Assembly: GCF_030378165.1 (NCBI RefSeq)
Contig: NZ_CP119766.1
Span: 62,001-126,000, forward strand
Direction of reading: 5' to 3'
DNA from: Flavobacterium panacagri
GTDB lineage: Bacteria; Bacteroidota; Bacteroidia; Flavobacteriales; Flavobacteriaceae
DNA: 64,000 nucleotides
Each line of letters begins with the position of its first letter. The first letter of the stretch is position 1. A program made the position numbers and the translations under genes. The notes under the pieces were generated by a model, which had not been told where the DNA came from, searched no databases, and saw nothing but the letters and a program-made list of their open reading frames with translations. Positions 1-8,496 of the stretch are shown here, in pieces.

Positions 1-1
1 C

Positions 2-259
2 GTTCAACGTTTTGGTCCGTACAAGTTATGGCATCACAAACACTTTTTTGAACGAACATCTGACGGCGGAACTAAAATGACAGATATTGTTCATTATGCG
101 CTCCCACTCGGAATTTTCGGAAGAATAATGAATCGCTTAGTCGTAAAAAACAAACTAAAAACCATTTTTGATTTCAGATACAACAAAATCGAAGAATTAT
201 TCAATTCCAAATCACAGCCCAAGATTATTCAAATTAACGCAGAACAAAAGAGCATATAA
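2..259 (+). CDS. SRPBCC-family protein, 5'-truncated
   Basis: This is the C-terminal 85 residues of a protein whose start lies before the window. The frame is open from base 2, so the internal ATG at 77 is not the start. The segment RFGPYKLWHHKHFFE followed by the hydrophobic stretch DIVHYALPLGIFGRIMNRL is typical of the last strands and long C-terminal helix of SRPBCC (START-like, polyketide cyclase/cell-division-inhibitor type) proteins, which form a cavity for a hydrophobic ligand. In flavobacteria such proteins are often encoded beside photolyase/cryptochrome genes, as here. The ligand and function are unknown. Confidence 0.75.
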   Translation, partial: VQRFGPYKLWHHKHFFERTSDGGTKMTDIVHYALPLGIFGRIMNRLVVKNKLKTIFDFRYNKIEELFNSKSQPKIIQINAEQKSI

Positions 260-268
260 ATTCATTTT

Positions 269-417
269 AACACATAGAAACATAGTTTTCATTGCGCAGA
301 AAAAGGCGTTTAACTTGCATAAAAACACATAGCAGTACTTTAACCATGTGTTAGAAACTAGTTTCTTTCAATATTCTTCTACAAGAAAAAAAATAGAATC
401 TATGTTTCTATGTGTTT
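269..417. repeat. 149-bp MITE-like element with AACACATAG terminal inverted repeats (copy A)
   Basis: The left end reads AACACATAGAAACATAG (269-285) and the right end is its reverse complement (400-416), so the unit has 17-bp terminal inverted repeats. Its interior (about 305-367) is an inverted, imperfect copy of the interior of the element at 37747-37888, including an AGAAACTAGTTTCT-like palindrome. It holds no credible ORF. The same ends bound the GxxExxY-gene element at 23950-24560, so this is probably a gene-less member of that family. No target-site duplication could be made out in the A/T-rich flanks. Confidence 0.75.
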
Positions 418-452
418 AAAAAAAAAACATAAGCTGAGCAAAAAAATAAACA

Positions 453-1748
453 ATGACAAAACAAAAAGTATCCTTTTTCTGGTTTAGACGTGATTTACGT
501 TTAGAAGACAATACTGGATTATTTCACGCTTTACAATCCAATTCCCCAGTAATTCCATTATTTATTTTTGATGAAGACATTCTGGATAATTTACCGAAAA
601 ATGATGCGAGAGTTAGCTTTATCTACGATTCACTTCAAAAAATAAATACCGAATTAAACACTTTCGAATCCTCTATTTTAATCAAAAAAGGAAAAACTAC
701 AGCAGTTTGGAAATCGCTTTTAGAAGAATTCGATATTCAGAATATATTCTTCAATAAAGATTACGAACCTTTTGCTATCAAACGTGACAATGCAATTTTT
801 TCCCTCTTAAAAGAAAACAAAATCGACGCTTTCTCTTTTAAGGATCATGTTATTTTCGAAGAAAAAGAAATCACAAAAGCTGATGGCCTTCCGTACACTG
901 TTTACACTCCATACAAAAACAAATGGCTTGAGAAGTATCATTTTTCAGGTTCAGCTCCAGAATATGATTCTAGTTCGCTGGTTTCCAAATTTGCGAAAAA
1001 TCAATTTATATTCCCTGATTTAGCTGAAATTGGTTTTGAGAAAAGCTCCATAAAAGTACTTCCTCACAACTTAACTCAAATTGCGAATTATAAAGAAACT
1101 CGTGATTTTCCTGCTTTAGACAGTACGTCTTATCTTTCGCCACATTTACGTTTCGGAACCGTAAGTATTCGTAAATTGGTAAATTGGGCGAGTAAAAAAA
1201 ATCAGACTTTTTTAAGTGAATTGATCTGGAGAGAATTCTTCATCCAGATTCTGTTTAGTTTCCCAAATTGCGTCAATCACAATTTCAAATCGGCCTATGA
1301 CGGAATTCAATGGCGAAATAACGAAGAAGATTTCAAACGCTGGTGTTCTGGAAATACAGGTTATCCAATGGTCGATGCCGGAATGCGTCAGCTAAACGAA
1401 ACAGGCTATATGCACAATCGTGTTCGTATGGTTGTCGCAAGTTTTCTTTGCAAACATTTATTAATCAATTGGCAATGGGGCGAAGCTTATTTTGCAGAAA
1501 AATTATTAGATTTTGAACTAGCATCAAATGTCGGAAACTGGCAATGGGCAGCAGGAACCGGTTGCGACGCTGCGCCCTATTTCAGAGTTTTTAATCCCGA
1601 AATCCAGCAAAAGAAATTTGACGAAAAAGGCGAATACATCCGTAAATGGATTCCTGAGTTTGATTTTGGTTATGCTGAACCTATGGTCGATCATGCTTTT
1701 GCGAGAGATCGTGCGATTTCTACTTACAAGGCGGGAATACTAAAGTAA
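453..1748 (+). CDS. phrB: deoxyribodipyrimidine photo-lyase (cryptochrome/photolyase family)
   Basis: A 431-residue flavoprotein expected to use blue light to split cyclobutane pyrimidine dimers in DNA. The N-terminal alpha/beta antenna domain (about 5-135) opens with FFWFRRDLRLEDNTGL, the family signature. The helical FAD-binding domain (about 200-425) shows WREFF near residue 258, then GYPMVDAGMRQL and ASNVGNWQWAAGTGCDAAP around 355-375, which carry the FAD contacts and the electron-transfer tryptophans. Length fits a class I photolyase without extensions, although a (6-4) photolyase or cryptochrome cannot be excluded by eye. The gene stands alone on the plus strand, 36 bases after a MITE-like repeat and 193 bases after the SRPBCC gene. 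Confidence 0.92.
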   Translation: MTKQKVSFFWFRRDLRLEDNTGLFHALQSNSPVIPLFIFDEDILDNLPKNDARVSFIYDSLQKINTELNTFESSILIKKGKTTAVWKSLLEEFDIQNIFFNKDYEPFAIKRDNAIFSLLKENKIDAFSFKDHVIFEEKEITKADGLPYTVYTPYKNKWLEKYHFSGSAPEYDSSSLVSKFAKNQFIFPDLAEIGFEKSSIKVLPHNLTQIANYKETRDFPALDSTSYLSPHLRFGTVSIRKLVNWASKKNQTFLSELIWREFFIQILFSFPNCVNHNFKSAYDGIQWRNNEEDFKRWCSGNTGYPMVDAGMRQLNETGYMHNRVRMVVASFLCKHLLINWQWGEAYFAEKLLDFELASNVGNWQWAAGTGCDAAPYFRVFNPEIQQKKFDEKGEYIRKWIPEFDFGYAEPMVDHAFARDRAISTYKAGILK

Positions 1749-1862
1749 AATCCCAAGCCCAAAGCAACAGGGCAAATTCCAAATCTCAATTATCATACAA
1801 TAAAAAATCCCAAACTTTTTTTAAATTTGGGATTTGTTATATTTAAAATTAATTCAAAGAAT

Positions 1863-2378
1863 TTAGATTTTCTTCATTTGTTCTTTCATCATAGAGATTT
1901 GCTCTTTCAGCATCCCTTGTTTGTCTAATTTTTTAGCTTCGTTTAATAAATTAGTCGCTTCTAATTTTCTTCTTCGTGACATAGCAACTCCAGCTAAGTT
2001 TAATTTAGCTACAGCTAAATCCATATCCATTGATAGTCCAAGTTCGATCGCTTTTTTGAAATGTTTCTCTGCTTGGTTGATATTAGTTTGAGACAACATT
2101 ATACCTTGTAAGTAATTTAAGTAACCTTGTTGTTTTCTTACTAATGCTCCTTCAGGATTTTTGATATATGACAACCATTTATTTGCACCTTCAAAGTCTT
2201 GTTTTCTTAATTTAAGGAAGGCTAAAAGGATAAATTCGTTTTTAAAATAAAGAAAAATTGGAATTGCAGTCAATAAAATAAGAAATATACCATTCCCAAT
2301 ATTACTTTCTGTAAATTGCCAAATGCCAGCAACCACAAGAAGTCCGGCTAAAATTAGTTTAATATTTTTGTGAAACAT
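1863..2378 (-). CDS. small membrane protein with TPR-like repeats
   Basis: A 171-residue protein. Two hydrophobic helices (about 6-24 and 28-48) anchor it in the inner membrane, and the remaining cytoplasmic part is helical with tetratricopeptide-like repeats (for example YLNYLQGIMLSQ..AEKHFKKAIELG and AKLNLAGVAMSRRR..ATNLLNEAKKL). It ends in a basic coiled segment MLKEQISMMKEQMKKI. TPRs usually mediate protein contacts. The partner is not evident. It is a monocistronic minus-strand gene diverging from rpmH, and a -7-like TATCTTTG (reverse complement of 2401-2408) lies just upstream of its ATG. It is recognisable as a conserved flavobacterial hypothetical at best. Confidence 0.7.
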   Translation of the reverse strand: MFHKNIKLILAGLLVVAGIWQFTESNIGNGIFLILLTAIPIFLYFKNEFILLAFLKLRKQDFEGANKWLSYIKNPEGALVRKQQGYLNYLQGIMLSQTNINQAEKHFKKAIELGLSMDMDLAVAKLNLAGVAMSRRRKLEATNLLNEAKKLDKQGMLKEQISMMKEQMKKI

Positions 2379-2442
2379 AATTAATGTAAATTTGTGATTG
2401 CAAAGATAGTAAAAGGAATTAAAAATATTTTTATAAAAGTGC

Positions 2443-2472
2443 TTGCCAGAAAAAAAAGTCTTTGTATATTTG
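2443..2472 (+). promoter_or_regulatory. Bacteroidota-type promoter of rpmH
   Basis: TTG at 2443-2445, 19 bases, then TATATTTG at 2465-2472 fits the flavobacterial TTG-N19-TAnnTTTG consensus. Transcription would start near 2478, leaving a leader of about 70 nt before the rpmH ATG. Confidence 0.6.
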
Positions 2473-2547
2473 CACTCGGTTTTTGAACAACGATATCCAA
2501 AACCAAATAAACGAGTTAATAGATACCATTTTTAAAGATACAAAGCA

Positions 2548-2709
2548 ATGAGCAAAAGAACATTTCAACCATCGAAAAGAAAAAGAAGAAATAAGCACGG
2601 ATTTATGGACAGAATGGCTTCTGCGAATGGAAGAAAAGTTCTAGCGCGTAGAAGAGCAAAAGGAAGACATAAATTAACTGTTTCTAGCGAGCCTAGACAC
2701 AAAAAATAA
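2548..2709 (+). CDS. rpmH: 50S ribosomal protein L34
   Basis: A 53-residue, very basic protein beginning [19 protein letters not shown] and continuing through [19 protein letters not shown], the whole L34 signature. L34 is a small component of the large ribosomal subunit that binds 23S rRNA. The gene has its own promoter (2443-2472) and a strong terminator 20 bases after the stop codon, so it is probably a single-gene transcript. In many bacteria rpmH is followed by rnpA near the origin; here the next gene is carB instead. Confidence 0.98.
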
Positions 2710-2728
2710 TGTTTGTATAAACATACAT

Positions 2729-2762
2729 AAGGCGATTACTTTTTTAGTATCGCCTTTTTTTA
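2729..2762 (+). terminator. Rho-independent terminator after rpmH
   Basis: AAGGCGATTACT, a T-rich loop and AGTATCGCCTT form a GC-containing stem followed by a run of T residues, 20 bases downstream of the rpmH stop. Confidence 0.85.
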
Positions 2763-2857
2763 TACCTTGTCGGTAAAAAATTTCGCAACATTCTAGTTTA
2801 GAATAGACTACGAATGTTTTTTTAAAGTACTTTATATAACTACACAATACAAAAAAA

Positions 2858-5713
2858 ATGCCTAAAGACACATCAATTAAATCCGTTTTAATAATAGGTT
2901 CAGGACCTATTGTTATTGGTCAAGCTTGCGAATTCGATTATGCAGGATCTCAATCTGCACGTTCGATTCGTGAAGAAGGAATTGAAGTTATCTTGATTAA
3001 CTCAAATCCAGCAACAATTATGACCGACCCATCTATGGCCGATCATATTTACTTAAAACCTTTAACTACAAAATCGATTATTGAAATTCTTAAGGAACAT
3101 CCACAAATTGACGCTGTTTTACCTACAATGGGAGGACAAACAGCTTTGAACTTGTGTTTGGAAGCTGAGGAGAAAGGAATCTGGCAGGATTTCGGAGTAA
3201 GATTAATCGGTGTTGATGTTAACGCAATTAATATTACTGAGGACAGAGAGCAATTTAAACAGCTTTTAGAGAGAATTAATGTACCAACGGCACCTGCAAA
3301 AACGGCTACTTCTTACTTAGAAGGAAAAGAAATTGCTCAAGAATTTGGTTTCCCACTTGTAATTCGTCCTTCGTTTACACTTGGAGGAACTGGAGCAGCT
3401 GTGGTGTACAAAAAAGAAGATTTTGATGAGCTTTTAACAAGAGGTCTTGAAGCTTCTCCAATTCACGAAGTTTTGATCGACAAAGCTTTGATGGGATGGA
3501 AAGAATACGAGTTAGAACTTTTAAGAGATAAAAATGATAATGTTGTAATTATCTGTTCTATTGAAAATATGGATCCAATGGGAATCCATACTGGAGATTC
3601 GATCACGGTTGCACCTGCAATGACATTATCGGATACCACTTTCCAAAAATTACGCGACTACGCTATCTTAATGATGAGAAGTATCGGGAATTTTGCGGGA
3701 GGATGTAACGTACAGTTCGCAGTTTCGCCAGACGAAAAAGAAGATATCGTAGCGATCGAGATCAACCCTCGTGTATCTCGTTCTTCTGCTTTAGCATCAA
3801 AAGCAACTGGATATCCAATTGCTAAAATTGCTTCTAAACTGGCTTTAGGATACAACTTAGATGAATTACAAAACCAAATTACAAAATCGACTTCAGCCCT
3901 TTTCGAACCAACTTTAGATTATGTAATCGTAAAAATCCCACGCTGGAACTTTGATAAATTTGAAGGTTCAGACAGAACTTTAGGCCTTCAGATGAAATCT
4001 GTTGGGGAGGTTATGGGAATCGGACGTTCTTTCCAAGAAGCACTTCACAAAGCAACTCAATCTTTAGAGATTAAGAGAAATGGTTTAGGAGCTGACGGAA
4101 AAGGATACAAAAATTACGAACAAATTATCGAGAAACTAACTTATGCAAGCTGGGATCGTGTTTTCGTAATTTATGATGCAATCGCAATGGGAATTCCATT
4201 GAGCACTATTCACGAAATTACAAGAATCGATATGTGGTTCTTGAAACAATACGAAGAGCTTTATACTTTAGAGAAAGAAATTTCAAACTATAAAGTTTCT
4301 GATCTTCCAAAAGAATTATTGCTTGAGGCGAAACAAAAAGGTTTTGCAGACAGACAAATCGCCCACATGATGAGCTGTCTGGAAAGTGAAGTACACACTT
4401 TACGTATGAACATGAACATCAACCGTGTGTTTAAACTGGTTGATACTTGTGCGGCTGAGTTTAAAGCAAAAACACCATATTACTACTCAACTTTTGAGGC
4501 TGAAATTGAAAAAGCAAACGGAGAACGTTTTGTAGATAACGAAAGTATCGTAACAGATAAAAAGAAAGTAATTGTTTTAGGTTCTGGCCCAAACAGAATT
4601 GGACAAGGAATCGAATTTGACTACTCTTGTGTGCACGGAGTTTTAGCAGCTAAAGAATGCGGTTATGAAACGATCATGATTAACTGTAATCCTGAAACGG
4701 TTTCTACAGATTTCGATACGGCTGATAAATTATACTTCGAACCAGTATTTTGGGAGCATATTTATGACATCATCCAACACGAGAAACCAGAAGGTGTAAT
4801 CGTGCAGTTAGGTGGTCAAACAGCGCTTAAACTAGCAGATAAATTATCTAAATACGGTGTAAAAATTATCGGAACTAGTTTCGACGCACTTGATTTAGCA
4901 GAAGACAGAGGACGTTTCTCTGACTTATTAACAGAGTTAAACATTCCTTTCCCAAGATTCGGAATTGCTGAAACAGCTGACGAAGCTTCAAAATTAGCGG
5001 ATACTTTAGATTTCCCACTTTTAATTCGTCCTTCTTATGTATTAGGAGGTCAGGGAATGAAGATTGTAATCAACAAAAAAGAATTAGAAGAGCACGTTAT
5101 CGATTTGTTGAAAGCCATTCCAGGAAACAAATTACTTTTAGACCATTACTTAGCTGGAGCTATCGAAGCTGAGGCTGATGCAATCTGTGATGCAGATGGA
5201 AATGTTTACATCATCGGAATTATGGAACACATCGAACCTTGTGGAGTTCACTCTGGAGATAGTAACGCAACATTGCCTCCTTTCAACTTAGGAGAGTTTG
5301 TAATGCAACAAATTAAAGATCATACGCATAAAATTGCAAGAGCTTTAAAAACAGTTGGTTTAATCAACATTCAGTTTGCAATTAAAGACGATACAGTTTA
5401 CATTATCGAAGCAAATCCAAGAGCTTCTAGAACGGTTCCGTTCATTGCAAAAGCTTATGGTGAGCCTTATGTAAACTACGCTACAAAAGTAATGTTAGGT
5501 CACAACAAAGTGACAGATTTCGATTTCAATCCACAATTAAAAGGATATGCAATCAAACAGCCGGTTTTCTCTTTCAGCAAATTCCCGAACGTAAACAAAG
5601 CGTTAGGACCAGAAATGAAATCAACAGGAGAAAGCATCTTATTTATTGATGACTTAAAAGATGATCAATTCTACGAATTGTACTCTAGAAGAAAAATGTA
5701 TTTGAGTAAATAA
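2858..5713 (+). CDS. carB: carbamoyl-phosphate synthase large subunit
   Basis: Makes carbamoyl phosphate from bicarbonate, ATP and ammonia (delivered by the CarA glutaminase subunit), feeding arginine and pyrimidine synthesis in the cytoplasm. The internal duplication typical of CarB is plain: IIGSGPIVIGQACEFDY near residue 12 and VLGSGPNRIGQGIEFDY near 572, each heading a carboxyphosphate or carbamoyl-phosphate ATP-grasp half with RPSFTLGGTG and RPSYVLGGQG motifs. At 951 residues it is about 120 shorter than enterobacterial CarB because it stops at the end of the second ATP-grasp unit: the C-terminal MGS-like allosteric domain (UMP/ornithine control) is absent. I believe this length is usual for flavobacteria. 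carA is not in the window. Confidence 0.97.
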   Translation: MPKDTSIKSVLIIGSGPIVIGQACEFDYAGSQSARSIREEGIEVILINSNPATIMTDPSMADHIYLKPLTTKSIIEILKEHPQIDAVLPTMGGQTALNLCLEAEEKGIWQDFGVRLIGVDVNAINITEDREQFKQLLERINVPTAPAKTATSYLEGKEIAQEFGFPLVIRPSFTLGGTGAAVVYKKEDFDELLTRGLEASPIHEVLIDKALMGWKEYELELLRDKNDNVVIICSIENMDPMGIHTGDSITVAPAMTLSDTTFQKLRDYAILMMRSIGNFAGGCNVQFAVSPDEKEDIVAIEINPRVSRSSALASKATGYPIAKIASKLALGYNLDELQNQITKSTSALFEPTLDYVIVKIPRWNFDKFEGSDRTLGLQMKSVGEVMGIGRSFQEALHKATQSLEIKRNGLGADGKGYKNYEQIIEKLTYASWDRVFVIYDAIAMGIPLSTIHEITRIDMWFLKQYEELYTLEKEISNYKVSDLPKELLLEAKQKGFADRQIAHMMSCLESEVHTLRMNMNINRVFKLVDTCAAEFKAKTPYYYSTFEAEIEKANGERFVDNESIVTDKKKVIVLGSGPNRIGQGIEFDYSCVHGVLAAKECGYETIMINCNPETVSTDFDTADKLYFEPVFWEHIYDIIQHEKPEGVIVQLGGQTALKLADKLSKYGVKIIGTSFDALDLAEDRGRFSDLLTELNIPFPRFGIAETADEASKLADTLDFPLLIRPSYVLGGQGMKIVINKKELEEHVIDLLKAIPGNKLLLDHYLAGAIEAEADAICDADGNVYIIGIMEHIEPCGVHSGDSNATLPPFNLGEFVMQQIKDHTHKIARALKTVGLINIQFAIKDDTVYIIEANPRASRTVPFIAKAYGEPYVNYATKVMLGHNKVTDFDFNPQLKGYAIKQPVFSFSKFPNVNKALGPEMKSTGESILFIDDLKDDQFYELYSRRKMYLSK

Positions 5714-5733
5714 TCTCAGATTCTATTATATAA

Positions 5734-5765
5734 AAAAGCTCCAATTTTCATTGGAGCTTTTCTTT
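5734..5765. terminator. bidirectional terminator between carB and the glycosyltransferase gene
   Basis: AAAAGCTCCAATTTTCATTGGAGCTTTT forms a perfect hairpin with T runs on both strands, so it can end carB (plus) and the convergent glycosyltransferase gene (minus). Related copies occur at 7079-7110 and 7889-7920. Confidence 0.85.
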
Positions 5766-5770
5766 TAGCG

Positions 5771-6871
5771 TCATATCTTGTCTTTATTTAAGTAAAATTG
5801 CAGATTTTGTTTATGCCTCTCAATTTTAGGATATTCAAGTATTAATTTTTCTGTGCAATTTTTTCCTTCACTAAAAAAACCAAGATAATAAGCATGTATG
5901 CTAATAATCTCTACAGGACCATTTCCTCCATTGGCATTCTTATCAATAAACAATACATCGTCTTTAGTTGAAGTTACTTTAATTGCTAATGAAGCATACA
6001 TATAAGCTCTGACGTGATTGTCTTTTTTGTTATAATATTCAGCCAATTGAAAAACAGGTTCTGCTCTCCATGGGCGTTCTTGAAAAGCTTCTAAAAGAAC
6101 ATCTTCTGCATCTTTTATAGAAGATAGTTTTAACAGACATAAACCCCATTTGTATTTAGCATACCAACGTTCTTCTTCCCAGCCATTCATTGCAGTCCTA
6201 GCTTCGTAATATTGTTTTGCGCTATCATAATTACCAATATCAAAATAAGAATTGGCTAAATAAAATACATGTCTTGGATTTTCGGGTTCTGATTCAACTG
6301 CCATAGTTAAAAGTTTTACATCTCTCTCAAACTTGTCAATTTTAGAACCGCCGTCACCTATATCATGAATTTTTAATAGTTCAAAAGAAGTATTTTCCGA
6401 ATTGTTGATATCTAAAAACTCATGTGTAGGCCCTATATATTGCATTTGAACATCAGAACGTACTAAACGAATATTGTAATACTCAAAAGTACTGTCATGA
6501 AATTGCTTGATATTGTATGCAAGAGCAGTTAATTTATTTTTACTAAAGGAAGGCTCAACTATTAACTGCATATCTGCATCTAAAAACAGAAAATACCAGT
6601 CATCTGCTTTGTTGTTATAAAAGTTTAGATATTCTTTTGCGTAATTAATGGCGTTTGTTCTATTAACTCCAAAATTTACCCATCTATCCTGAAATACCTT
6701 ACATTGTATATTTTTAGAGTTTGCCCAATCTTCTATAATTTTAATGGTATCATCTGTTGAGCCTGTATCGCATATCACGATTGCATCTACAATATTTGCT
6801 ACTGAATTTAAAAGACGAGTTATGATTTGTCCCTCGTTTTTAACTATCATATTTAAAAGAATTTTCGCCAT
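5771..6871 (-). CDS. family 2 glycosyltransferase with C-terminal TPR region
   Basis: A predicted cytoplasmic protein of 366 residues. The N-terminal GT-A domain (about 1-105) has the opening MIVKNEG, the nucleotide-binding CDTGSTDDT and the DxD motif in FLDADMQL, all typical of the SunS/tetratricopeptide-linked GT2 group that transfers sugar from an NDP-sugar. The second half (about 190-310) holds TPR-like helices (PRHVFYLANSYFDIGNYDSAKQYYE, KWGLCLLKLSSIKDAEDVLLEA). The acceptor is unknown. I chose ATG at 6871; a GTG three codons upstream is possible but less likely. It converges on carB and lies between the true carB tail and a second copy of it, which suggests a late arrival. Confidence 0.85.
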   Translation of the reverse strand: MAKILLNMIVKNEGQIITRLLNSVANIVDAIVICDTGSTDDTIKIIEDWANSKNIQCKVFQDRWVNFGVNRTNAINYAKEYLNFYNNKADDWYFLFLDADMQLIVEPSFSKNKLTALAYNIKQFHDSTFEYYNIRLVRSDVQMQYIGPTHEFLDINNSENTSFELLKIHDIGDGGSKIDKFERDVKLLTMAVESEPENPRHVFYLANSYFDIGNYDSAKQYYEARTAMNGWEEERWYAKYKWGLCLLKLSSIKDAEDVLLEAFQERPWRAEPVFQLAEYYNKKDNHVRAYMYASLAIKVTSTKDDVLFIDKNANGGNGPVEIISIHAYYLGFFSEGKNCTEKLILEYPKIERHKQNLQFYLNKDKI

Positions 6872-7042
6872 AACCAACACATAAAATATACTTAATCAAG
6901 CAATTAAAAAATTACATAAAATTTAAACCAATAATAAAAGGTTTTTCAAAACCATGCAAATATAAGTAAAGTATTACAATTTAATTATTTTAAATTCAAA
7001 AAAATAGGTGATAACGATTTTATTTTTATGCTAAGTGAAAAA

Positions 7043-7112
7043 GTATTTGAGTAAATAATCTCAGATTTTATTATAAAAGAAAAGCTCCAATTTTTCATTG
7101 GAGTTTTTTTTG
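7043..7112 (+). repeat. second copy of the carB 3' end and its terminator
   Basis: Bases 7043-7067 are identical to carB 5698-5722 (25 of 25, including the stop codon), and the homology continues with small changes through the terminator hairpin (7079-7110, compare 5734-5765). No upstream carB coding sequence accompanies it. The rest of the 6872-7177 interval is A/T-rich with no ORF. The duplicated tail, direct-repeated about 1.35 kb from the original, brackets the glycosyltransferase gene. The copied hairpin can serve as the terminator of the minus-strand gene at 7178-7768. Confidence 0.8.
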
Positions 7113-7177
7113 GTTAAGTTTTTTTTTCTAATTTATTTTATTGCTTTAATAATTTGCGTTAAAGTATTCCTTATTTT

Positions 7178-7768
7178 TCATTTCAATTTCTTTAAATTCT
7201 TAAAAAGTTTATCTTTTAATTTTGAAGAAAAGGCTTTGTAAATACACCACATTATTAATGAGATAATTGATAACAGAATAACAAAAAAATAATTAGAAGT
7301 TTGATTTGAAAACAAATTATTTCCAAATAACAAATCGAAGATTATCAGGTTTTTATTGTTTTTAAAATATTCAAATAGTAATATGAGTACATTTAGATTT
7401 AGTAATATGATACTTAGGGAAATATATTCAGATACATATTTGATTGTTTTTAATATATGTTCCGAGTGCTTTTTTAAATTTAAGTTAAGATCTATTTTTT
7501 TCCAGTTAGTCCAAAATTTCAGATAATAATAAGTGATAATGACATAATATAGATAATTAATAAAAGTAAGAGAGAAATTATTGCGTTCCATATTTTTATT
7601 GTGAATTATTATCACAGAAGCTAATAAAACAGAAAACTCTAAAACACTAATAATTAGTATTTTTTTCATAACCGATTTGGATGGCAATTTTAAGATTTTC
7701 TCTATATCGTAAAATTCAAAATTAAATTCATTCCAGTTTTTTTTAAATTGTATAAAATTGGATTTCAT
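7178..7768 (-). CDS. orphan multi-pass membrane protein
   Basis: A 196-residue hypothetical with four hydrophobic helices, near residues 34-54, 64-83, 114-132 and 155-178, and a Lys-rich C-terminus (FSSKLKDKLFKNLKKLK). I do not recognise a family. The codons are extremely A/T-rich and Asn/Lys/Ile/Leu-heavy, more so than in the neighbouring housekeeping genes, and it sits beside the duplicated carB tail, consistent with accessory DNA. The long uninterrupted frame with a clean ATG and a plausible terminator supports a real gene, but its function is unknown. Confidence 0.55.
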   Translation of the reverse strand: MKSNFIQFKKNWNEFNFEFYDIEKILKLPSKSVMKKILIISVLEFSVLLASVIIIHNKNMERNNFSLTFINYLYYVIITYYYLKFWTNWKKIDLNLNLKKHSEHILKTIKYVSEYISLSIILLNLNVLILLFEYFKNNKNLIIFDLLFGNNLFSNQTSNYFFVILLSIISLIMWCIYKAFSSKLKDKLFKNLKKLK

Positions 7769-7888
7769 AAATGCACTTTTATTAAATTAGTGCGTTTTTT
7801 CTTTATTTTGTTACAATTTAGCATCCATAAAAAAAGAATTTTCTCTCTTTTTTTATATTTTAAGCTTATTCGAAGTATATTTTTAATA

Positions 7889-7920
7889 AAAAAAGCTCCA
7901 ATAAAAATTGGAGCTTTTAT
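7889..7920. terminator. hairpin terminator after the YiaA-like gene
   Basis: AAAAGCTCCAATAAAAATTGGAGCTTTT is a perfect stem with flanking A and T runs, placed just beyond the stop of the minus-strand gene at 7938. It is the third AAGCTCCAAT-type hairpin within 2.2 kb. Confidence 0.8.
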
Positions 7921-7937
7921 ATTTAAATCAGCTAAAA

Positions 7938-8336
7938 TTATTCGTTTTGACCAAAGTTCATATTATCCCTAGTATTTTTCTGTACCGAAATAGCACCAAA
8001 CAGGGCCAATAAGAAGGCAAATGCATAGAACCCTTTTTCACTTGGAAGAATCGTGGCATTCCAAAGACCAACTACTAAAAGTACGATTGAAAGCAAAGTT
8101 CCAAACCAGCATATTCCGTAATAAATATCAGTTACTGGAAGTTTTTCAAGTCTATCCCTAACACTTTTTTGAAGCGAAACTACAGCGAAAAGACCGAACA
8201 TTAGAACAGTAAAATAATATCCTTTTTCATTTAAAAGCATTTCAGCTCTGGCAAGTCCAACAATAAATCCGATTGTTCCTGCTCCAAGAGCAACCCAAGA
8301 TGCCGCGATAAAGGCATTTGACGTTTTTTGTATCAT
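7938..8336 (-). CDS. YiaA/YiaB-family inner membrane protein
   Basis: A 132-residue protein made of two copies of the YiaAB two-helix domain: residues about 8-60 (NAFIAASWVALGAGTIGFIVGL...EKGYYFTVLMFGLFAVVSLQKSVRD) and about 70-125 (YYGICWFGTLLSIVLLVVGLWNA...EKGFYAFAFLLALFGAISVQKNTRD). The repeated pattern of EKG(Y/F)Y and QK(S/N)xRD makes the duplication clear. Four membrane helices are expected. The family has no established biochemical role. The gene is monocistronic, with a terminator directly after its stop. Confidence 0.88.
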   Translation of the reverse strand: MIQKTSNAFIAASWVALGAGTIGFIVGLARAEMLLNEKGYYFTVLMFGLFAVVSLQKSVRDRLEKLPVTDIYYGICWFGTLLSIVLLVVGLWNATILPSEKGFYAFAFLLALFGAISVQKNTRDNMNFGQNE

Positions 8337-8496
8337 ATTAATTCTGGTTTAATTAGGTTTTGAGATTTGATTTTTTGGCTTATAGAGAATCTCATTTTGT
8401 AAATGTAATTATTTTTGGCTAACAGTAAAATAAAAGAGGTACTTAATTAGTACGTATAAACTTTCTTTTTCTATTCGTGTTTTGAGCAGAAAAAAA

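Noticed and set aside
1528..1743. 71-residue plus-strand ORF inside the photolyase gene
   Set aside because: It lies fully within phrB in another frame and shows no family features. Read as a shadow of the real gene.
2443..2547. Possible regulatory RNA or protein-binding leader before rpmH
   Set aside because: The ~70-nt leader shows no conserved stem by eye. Only the promoter is supported.
2674..2871. 65-residue minus-strand ORF across the rpmH end, its terminator and the carB start
   Set aside because: It runs through a terminator hairpin and two genes, and its sequence has no recognisable features.
7748..7972. 74-residue plus-strand ORF in the gap before the YiaA-like gene
   Set aside because: It crosses a terminator hairpin and overlaps the YiaA-like 3' end. 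Low-complexity, very A/T-rich.
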